Below are positions 19,701-22,743 of a DNA stretch of 22,743 bases, piece after piece. A program made the translations under genes and the position numbers. Positions within the stretch are counted from its first letter, which is position 1, and each line of letters starts with the position of its first letter. The DNA lies in assembly GCA_905397405.1 (NCBI GenBank), contig CAJPVJ010000585.1, forward strand, positions 1 to 22,743. The letters are read 5' to 3'. Origin of the DNA: Oppiella nova (taxonomy: Eukaryota > Arthropoda > Arachnida > Sarcoptiformes > Oppiidae). Under the pieces are notes generated by a model. It saw only the letters and a list, made by a program, of their open reading frames with translations, searched no databases and was not told where the DNA came from.

Positions 19701-21617
19701 AAATAATTATGAAAAAGTTCAAAAAAGCTTTTAATCCCAATTGTGACCACAAATACCCGGACACTATAGGCTACTATACGACGAGTCGTTCGGATGGGCG
19801 CGCACTGACTACGAGTGCGAACTCTGTTGCATAATATACCCCATCGACGAGTTGGTGGCGATGATCGCCTGCACGCACAGCGCCTGTCGCCAGTGTCTAC
19901 AGAAATACCTGTGCGTCCAGATCCGGGAGCGCCAACGGCTGGTCATATGCTGTCCCTTTTGCGACGAGCCGGCTATAGGGCCCGATGACGACGACAAGGT
20001 GTTCGACTACCTGGCCCTTCTCGATCAGCTGGTCAGACACCACGTGCCCGCCGACGTGTATGAGCTGTTTCAACGCAAATGCAGGGATAGGGCATTGGTT
20101 AGGGATCCCAACTTCCAGTGGTGTTCACAGGTATGGGTGAATAGTATAGAGGATTCTGTGGTCAAGAATTTTAAGAATTATTTTTTTTGTTGGTATTTAT
20201 AGTGTAGTTCCGGTTTCATAGCGCCCAACCCACAGGCGCTGACACTCATGTGCCCGGACTGTAAGAATTTGACATGCACCAAGTGCAAGAAAAAGGTACC
20301 TGCACCTATTTATGATCATTGACAGTGCGGTAGTTATTATGTTTATAAAATTAAAAATCTAATGATCTCTCTCTCTCTCCCCTCCCTATAAGTGGAAGAA
20401 ACAACACTTCAACATAACGTGCGAACAGTTCGCGGAGTGGGAGAGGGCTAACGACCCCACGTTCGCCGAACAACAACTGGACAAACACCTCAAGGAGTTC
20501 GGCATCGGTACCCAAATTTTTGCATTATTTGTATTGTATTAAGAAATCAATTTAACACCCTGCCCCCTTTAACAGACTGTCCCAATTGTAAATTCAAATA
20601 CCAGTTGGCGAAGGGCGGGTGTATGCACTTCCGGTGCATTCAGTGTTCGTACGACTTTTGCGGGGGTTGCCAACGGCCCTTCAAAATGGGAAATGTATGT
20701 CAAACTAATTCACCGTTTATTGTTCAGTATAAAACTAATTAAATTAAGTGCCCTGCTGATCAGTATATATATATAGTATTAACAGCACTTAAGATTATTT
20801 ATACATAACTTATATAACTCAAATATTAATAAATGTCTACCCATTGATCCCAACCCCCCAGAGGTGTGGCGTGAGTCCATTCTGCGAGAAACTGGGTCTC
20901 CATTCACACCATCCGCGCAATTGTCTCTTCTATCTGAGGGATAAGGACACCGAAGACTTGCAGTCATTACTCGACGTAAGTATTTATTGACAAACCATTT
21001 GCGATGAGTCGCCGGGAATCGAGAATATTCTGTAATACCGCTCATAAAAACTGGTAGAAAAACGCCGTGAAATACAAGACAAAGTTGGACTCCGACCACA
21101 AGAGCACCCGATGCCCAGTGATGGAGCAAAAGGACACCGACACCGGTATGCGGGACGAGCCCTGTAACCGGTACGTGGAAAACGCCGGACTTTGCAGGTA
21201 TGTACAGAATTTGTCACCATTTTTAGTAGGATAGTACACTGGTACATTTAAATATGCATATATAAATATACTGTACTATACTGTTAATGATTAACACAGA
21301 ATATTCTTGATTTGTGTATATAGACTCCACTATAAGGAGTACCTGGGTGATTTGATTTGGAGAAACCGGATCGACCCGATTCTGGTGTTCAACATCGATG
21401 AGCTGGAATTGGCGCTCAAACGCGAGAATATTAGGCTTCCCTCGAAAAATGTCGACCAGAATAACACGTATAATAGGAAGGAATATAAGCAGAATCTGAT
21501 TAAAGTAAGTATAGGTTCAAGGTTATAGGGAATGGGAATTATTATTAATAAATTAAATTTTTATGTTAATTATTATTTCAGATGATTGAAGAGACAATTC
21601 CGCTTAAATATGAATAA
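10635..21617 (+). CDS. LUBEL: Linear ubiquitin E3 ligase (HOIP/RNF31 type, LUBEL), 16-exon gene model
   Basis: RBR ligases of the HOIP family assemble Met1-linked (linear) ubiquitin chains that act in NF-kB/IMD-type immune and stress signalling in the cytosol. Hand splicing gives coding exons 10635-10719, 11014-11180, 12571-12729, 12802-13179, 13534-14513, 14882-16323, 16584-16940, 17430-19446, 19770-20130, 20203-20295, 20393-20507, 20576-20694, 20862-20975, 21058-21197, 21324-21504 and 21582-21617. Every junction keeps phase, and the total is 6,744 nt, about 2,247 residues. Order of domains: B-box-like zinc finger (38-76), disordered Pro/Ser-rich region, NZF finger (587-606), charged helix and Asn-rich region, UBA (about 1038-1160), coiled coil plus long Ser/Gln/Asn-rich spacer (1190-1850), RING1 (from 1878), IBR, RING2 with catalytic Cys 2067, LDD and C-terminus. 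Large size and long spacers fit the insect protein better than the shorter vertebrate HOIP. The first exon and start codon are uncertain; exons 5 to 16 are solid. Confidence 0.93.
11014..11180 (+). CDS. LUBEL: LUBEL exon 2, B-box-like zinc finger
   Basis: The acceptor is CCAG ending at 11013 and the donor is GTATGT at 11181. The exon encodes a compact zinc finger: C38-x2-C41, C50-x2-C53, C59-x2-C62, then D63/H67/H69/H75 as further possible ligands ([26 protein letters not shown]). This matches the B-box-type finger placed before the NZF in HOIP-family proteins. Residue numbers assume the start at 10635. Confidence 0.9.
11181..12570 (+). other. LUBEL intron 2 (1.39 kb, the longest)
   Basis: GTATGT donor and CCCGTCCAG acceptor. 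It is AT-rich, with a (CT)n tract at 12029-12045 just after a GGGAGAGAC purine patch, so a GA/CT-based fold is possible. It ends in a long C-rich polypyrimidine tract (12536-12568). No coding region is seen; a 78-codon frame at 11256-11489 looks like chance. Confidence 0.75.
12571..12729 (+). CDS. LUBEL: LUBEL exon 3, disordered basic region
   Basis: 53 codons, phase 0 at both ends, donor GTCAGT at 12730. It encodes a Ser/Thr/Asn-rich stretch, then [18 protein letters not shown], a proline-rich and basic patch that could bind SH3-type partners or act as a nuclear signal. No folded domain is visible. Confidence 0.8.
12802..13179 (+). CDS. LUBEL: LUBEL exon 4, Pro/Gln-rich disordered region
   Basis: 126 codons, phase 0, acceptor AATAG and donor GTAAGT at 13180. 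The sequence is Gln-rich ([12 protein letters not shown]) and ends with a polyproline run ([13 protein letters not shown]). The preceding 72-nt intron is one of the shortest of the gene, and the palindrome AGAATATTCT lies inside it at 12739. Confidence 0.85.
13180..13533 (+). other. LUBEL intron 4
   Basis: 354 nt, AT-rich, GTAAGT donor and TTTCCAACAG acceptor, with the palindrome copy at 13277-13286. Nothing else stands out. Confidence 0.8.
13534..14513 (+). CDS. LUBEL: LUBEL exon 5, GC-rich disordered region and first half of the NZF finger
   Basis: About 327 codons. It has possible phospho-regulated serine clusters ([19 protein letters not shown]), a His-rich patch ([10 protein letters not shown]), a Cys/Tyr/Pro run ([15 protein letters not shown]), a Gly/Ser-rich linker, and an acidic stretch ([16 protein letters not shown]). 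It ends in GKWSC with a split Arg codon, which provides the Trp and first Cys of an NZF. Its codons are strongly GC-rich, in sharp contrast to exon 6. Confidence 0.9.
14514..14881 (+). other. LUBEL intron 5
   Basis: 368 nt, GTCAGT donor and TTTCCTGCAG acceptor. It splits the NZF finger between its first two cysteines. A degenerate TTTAAGT tandem repeat lies at about 14677-14710. Confidence 0.85.
14882..16323 (+). CDS. LUBEL: LUBEL exon 6, rest of the NZF finger, charged helix, Asn-rich region and first half of the UBA
   Basis: It completes the NZF (W-S-C-R-F-C, then T-Y-I-N, then C-E-I-C), a small finger that typically binds ubiquitin. A charged, probably coiled-coil helix follows ([19 protein letters not shown]). 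After this comes an Asn-rich low-complexity region made by AAT/AAC codons (about 15262-15720), Gln/Pro runs, and the NPM repeats at 15888-15971. The exon ends in the first helices of the HOIP-type UBA ([20 protein letters not shown]). Donor GTATGT at 16324. Confidence 0.92.
15262..15720 (+). repeat. Coding AAT/AAC low-complexity tract (poly-Asn)
   Basis: Many AAT and AAC codons encode Asn/Ser/Ile-rich sequence with runs such as NNNNIV and NNNNLN. It looks like trinucleotide-slippage expansion within the linker between the NZF and the UBA. Two near-matches to the dispersed palindrome lie inside it (15394 and 15552). Confidence 0.75.
15888..15971 (+). repeat. NPM tandem repeat (12-nt period)
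   Basis: The coding sequence repeats Asn-Pro-Met: two spaced copies ([14 protein letters not shown]), then four contiguous units [16 protein letters not shown] on a 12-nt period (AATCCAATG core). This is a recent in-frame tandem expansion in a disordered linker. Confidence 0.85.
16584..16940 (+). CDS. LUBEL: LUBEL exon 7, second half of the UBA domain
   Basis: It completes the HOIP-type [20 protein letters not shown], then the conserved [20 protein letters not shown] and IEKCVKS. In vertebrate HOIP this domain binds HOIL-1L through its UBL; in arthropods a partner is less certain. A polar linker follows. Phase is kept by splitting at ATA A|GT with donor GTTAGT at 16941. Confidence 0.93.
16941..17429 (+). 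other. LUBEL intron 7 with a perfect 9-bp hairpin
   Basis: 489 nt, AT-rich. ACTACAACT-ATA-AGTTGTAGT at 17305-17325 forms a perfect stem with a 3-nt loop, and a GTCTA/TAGAC pair around it offers an alternative pairing. One AGAATATTCT copy lies 26 nt further on (17351). The acceptor is CATTTGCAG. Confidence 0.8.
17430..19446 (+). CDS. LUBEL: LUBEL exon 8, coiled coil and long Ser/Gln/Asn-rich spacer
   Basis: 672 codons. The early part carries a coiled coil ([20 protein letters not shown], then [19 protein letters not shown]) and acidic stretches. A long AT-rich, repetitive spacer follows with scattered pentapeptides T/K/Q-E-(Y/N/F)-S-(V/A), two of them encoded by the perfect palindrome ACAGAATATTCTGT. 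The last about 70 residues ([20 protein letters not shown], then a helix up to [11 protein letters not shown]) are again well ordered and lead into the RBR. There is no enzyme motif. The size of this spacer explains much of the difference in length from vertebrate HOIP. Confidence 0.9.
19447..19769 (+). other. LUBEL intron 8, containing a telomere-like repeat element
   Basis: 323 nt, GTATAT donor and ACTATAG acceptor. It carries repeat copy A (19583-19682), ending in (CCTAA)2. The acceptor has little polypyrimidine before it, but the phase and the RING1 sequence fix it. Confidence 0.8.
19583..19682 (+). repeat. Dispersed element with telomere-type end, copy A
   Basis: It starts TTAATTATTAAAGATATCTG and ends TAGCATAGCAT followed by CCTAACCTAA. 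Copy B at 22001-22094 has the same start, the same TAGCATAGCATAG middle and four CCTAA units. CCTAA is the complement of TTAGG, the ancestral arthropod telomere repeat. Confidence 0.65.
19770..20130 (+). CDS. LUBEL: LUBEL exon 9, RING1
   Basis: RING1 recruits the ubiquitin-loaded E2. Zinc ligands are visible: C1878-x2-C1881, C-T-H (ACTHSAC), C-x2-C (CRQC) and CPFC near the end ([10 protein letters not shown]). The later part ([20 protein letters not shown]) is the helix that links RING1 to IBR in HOIP. Donor GTATGG at 20131, phase 0. Confidence 0.95.
20203..20295 (+). CDS. LUBEL: LUBEL exon 10, IBR domain, first part
   Basis: 31 codons with [13 protein letters not shown] at the junction and then CPDC, CTKC: the C-x-n-C pairs of the in-between-RING zinc fold. 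Confidence 0.95.
20296..20392 (+). other. LUBEL intron 10 with a CT tract as polypyrimidine region
   Basis: 97 nt. The acceptor TATAAG is preceded by an almost pure pyrimidine run (20366-20387). AAG is a less usual acceptor triplet, but phase and homology support it. Confidence 0.85.
20393..20507 (+). CDS. LUBEL: LUBEL exon 11, end of the IBR and linker helix to RING2
   Basis: It encodes [20 protein letters not shown] and a helical linker to [18 protein letters not shown]. This Cys and the helix complete the IBR and lead to RING2. The donor GTACCC at 20508 is weak but is fixed by phase. Confidence 0.95.
20576..20694 (+). CDS. LUBEL: LUBEL exon 12, RING2 with the catalytic cysteine
   Basis: C-P-N-C then [11 protein letters not shown] and CGGCQRPF. 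By comparison with HOIP (Cys885 and His887), the first Cys of GGCMHF (here about residue 2067) accepts ubiquitin as a thioester and the following His (2069) helps catalysis. Both residues are intact, so the enzyme should be active. Confidence 0.97.
20862..20975 (+). CDS. LUBEL: LUBEL exon 13, end of RING2 and start of the LDD
   Basis: [20 protein letters not shown], then [29 protein letters not shown] is a signature of the linear-chain-determining region of HOIP, which positions the acceptor ubiquitin so that its Met1 is used. Donor GTAAGT at 20976. Confidence 0.96.
21058..21197 (+). CDS. LUBEL: LUBEL exon 14, LDD zinc-binding part
   Basis: It encodes [18 protein letters not shown] and ENAGLCR, matching the LDD of HOIP with its additional Cys residues. 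The acceptor is CTGGTAG ending at 21057. The 82-nt intron before it carries an AGAATATTCT copy 26 nt before the acceptor. Confidence 0.95.
21324..21504 (+). CDS. LUBEL: LUBEL exon 15, LDD C-terminal helices
   Basis: [20 protein letters not shown], then the acidic helix [12 protein letters not shown]. This corresponds to the last helices of the HOIP LDD (AHYKEYL-type start). Donor GTAAGT at 21505. Confidence 0.95.
21582..21617 (+). CDS. LUBEL: LUBEL exon 16, last 11 residues
   Basis: [11 protein letters not shown] and TAA. The E-E-(T/V)-(I/P)-P-L ending matches the HOIP C-terminus. The acceptor is TATTTCAG. AATAAA at 21613-21618 overlaps the stop codon. Confidence 0.93.
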   Translation: MIEETIPLKYE

Positions 21618-21618
21618 A
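21613..21618 (+). terminator. Poly(A) signal overlapping the LUBEL stop codon
   Basis: GAA TAA A reads AATAAA. More AATAAA copies lie downstream (for example 21755-21763 and 21784-21789), so the actual cleavage site may be further on. If the first is used, the 3' UTR would be only tens of bases. Confidence 0.35.
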
Positions 21619-21680
21619 TATAAAGTGATTAAAAATGTTGATATTTTTTGGCGCAAACTTATAATTTAATTTATATTACT

Positions 21681-22152
21681 ATTTGTAAAATTAAGGATTG
21701 ATTTATAATGCTTACCATGTTTAAATTATTATTAGTGATTGTAAATATCCGTAAATAAATAAATTTTTATGTAATAATATATTAATAAAGTGTAAATGTA
21801 AATGTCATAATTTAGTTTTATGCTAATAAAGTTACTTAATTTAAAATTATTATCAAAATAGATTATAATTTATAAATATAATTCTCATATGGCTAATAAA
21901 CTAATATAATTTTAATTACAATTGTTATTTAAATAAATTATTTTCAAATTTATTAAACTAGTTTAATTAAAAGTAATTAAAAGTAATTTCATCAGTCACA
22001 TTAATTATTATAGATATCTGTTTAAACAGATTCTAGTAACTGTACCTCACACATAGTAGCATAGCATAGCGAACCTAACCTAACCTAACCTAACACTAAG
22101 TATAGCTTTCATAACCATTGTAATTACAATTTGTAAAAATAAGGATTGATTT
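21681..22152 (+). repeat. 24-nt direct repeat flanking telomere-like copy B
   Basis: ATTTGTAAAATTAAGGATTG plus ATTT at 21681-21704 recurs at 22129-22152 with one mismatch. The entry spans both copies and the DNA between. Confidence 0.6.
22001..22094 (+). repeat. Dispersed element with telomere-type end, copy B
   Basis: It shares its start (TTAATTATTATAGATATCTG) and the TAGCATAGCATAG middle with copy A in LUBEL intron 8, and ends in (CCTAA)4 at 22074-22093. A perfect 16-bp palindrome, ATCTGTTTAAACAGAT, lies at 22016-22031. Confidence 0.7.
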
Positions 22153-22699
22153 CTAAAACTTTACATTTGTATCAAGAATTATAAACTAGTTGACAGTTAA
22201 CTAATTAAAATTTAAATAAAATTTTTATTCAATTAATTTAACCGTTAATTAAAAGGCACGGATATTTTCCATAGAAACATATATAGTACAGTCAAAAACC
22301 GTTTCATATTAACATTTAATTTAAAATTAATAAATTTCATTCAACTATTTATTTTAGATAAGATCTGAACAAGCTAAACCCTAAACATAAAACCCACAAT
22401 CGTAATACTGCACATAATTTACTTAACAATTTATAATTTAACATAAATTAATATCAAAAGTAAAATATATTATAACTACAGTATACTGTATCTGCATAAC
22501 TATAATAATTAAGTAACGTTATCACTGAATAAAATAGCAAAACCTAACGTTCAAGTAACGCAAAGGGGGGCCCATAAGGGGGCAAAAATATTGCCCACAA
22601 TAACGCCGTATCGTACGCTATGAATGGCTCATAAAGTTTTTAAAACAAAAACCTGTTTTATTTGAAAACTATTTGTTTTGAATGAAAAACCAGTTTCTC

Positions 22700-22743
22700 A
22701 TTGAATACAGAGTCGACCACTCATTGGGCTTAATGTCCGACAT
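22700..22743. other. Possible exon of a further gene at the window edge
   Basis: On the minus strand ATG at 22743-22741 opens a frame reading MSDIKPNEWSTLYSMRNW. On the plus strand FLIEYRVDHSLGLMSD is open after a CAG at 22688-22690. Both are too short to decide. Confidence 0.15.

Larger units (their letters stand above)
2041..21307. repeat. Dispersed palindrome AGAATATTCT, ten exact copies
   Basis: Exact copies start at 2041, 12739, 13277, 16371, 16466, 17351, 18556, 18805, 21022 and 21298. Four extend to CAGAATATTCTG, and three of these (16464, 18554, 18803) to the 14-bp palindrome ACAGAATATTCTGT. Near-matches are at 1410, 2121, 15394, 15552, 18096, 18252, 18432 and others. The two exon copies are in LUBEL exon 8, in the same reading frame; seven of the rest are in introns of that gene. 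Confidence 0.85.
21618..22743. other. AT-rich region downstream of LUBEL
   Basis: No gene is recognised. It contains a 24-nt direct repeat (21681-21704 and 22129-22152, one mismatch), repeat copy B with CCTAA units, and G-rich patches near 22565-22582. The last about 45 nt return to a more balanced composition. Confidence 0.6.

Noticed and set aside
19852-20202. Reading on past the RING1 exon into the intron (20131-20202)
   Set aside because: The open frame continues by chance. The GTATGG donor at 20131 and the IBR sequence starting at 20203 fix the splice.
12405-20315. Identical 16-mer TGCACCTATTTATGAT in introns 2 and 10
   Set aside because: A rough hand estimate for a window of this size and AT content makes one such match not surprising, and the flanks do not match.
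1-22743. tRNA, rRNA, CRISPR arrays or prokaryotic operons
   Set aside because: None was seen. The intron structure, Mediator, SCF-type and RBR genes show a eukaryotic nuclear region.

Overview
The window looks like nuclear DNA of an arthropod, most likely a mite. It is AT-rich, its genes have short GT-AG introns (about 60 to 490 nt, one of 1.4 kb), it carries CCTAA/TTAGG telomere-type repeats, and it holds a tandem group of F-box proteins that start with a D-R-F-G-D-D-L signature of a kind I associate with oribatid mites. The assignment to mites is inference; no species can be named. All recognised genes are on the + strand.

Layout. (1) 638-1391: a three-exon gene encoding the activator-interaction (PTOV/ACID) domain of Mediator subunit 25, apparently without the usual N-terminal von Willebrand domain. 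(2) 1486-1800: a small ORF made largely of a 12-nt tandem repeat (tetrapeptides x-E-hydrophobic-K). It shares its 5' end with a neighbouring F-box gene. (3) 2488-8230: three F-box/leucine-rich-repeat genes in tandem. The first and third are intact single-exon genes. The second has a one-nucleotide frameshift near 6015-6035, and its C-terminal part is much richer in GC. A decayed copy of the small-ORF module sits just upstream of the second gene. (4) 8231-10634: AT-rich intergenic DNA with a possible promoter and 5' UTR. (5) 10635-21617: a 16-exon gene that I could splice by hand into one continuous frame of about 2,247 codons. It encodes the arthropod HOIP/RNF31-type linear ubiquitin ligase (LUBEL in Drosophila): a B-box-like zinc finger, long disordered regions, an NZF finger, the HOIP-type UBA, and the RING1-IBR-RING2-LDD catalytic module with its active-site cysteine. 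(6) 21618-22743: AT-rich downstream DNA with a telomere-like repeat and a possible exon at the very edge.

Working together: the F-box proteins would be substrate receptors of SCF ubiquitin ligases and LUBEL builds Met1-linked ubiquitin chains, so most of the window is ubiquitin-related. I see no sign that they form one pathway. MED25 is a transcription coactivator subunit.

The most unusual signals are: a dispersed perfect palindrome (AGAATATTCT, ten exact copies, most of them in introns and exons of LUBEL); the shared 5' module that links the small repeat protein to the F-box genes; the MED25 activator-binding domain apparently standing alone; and a pair of repeats of about 100 nt that end in telomere-type CCTAA units.
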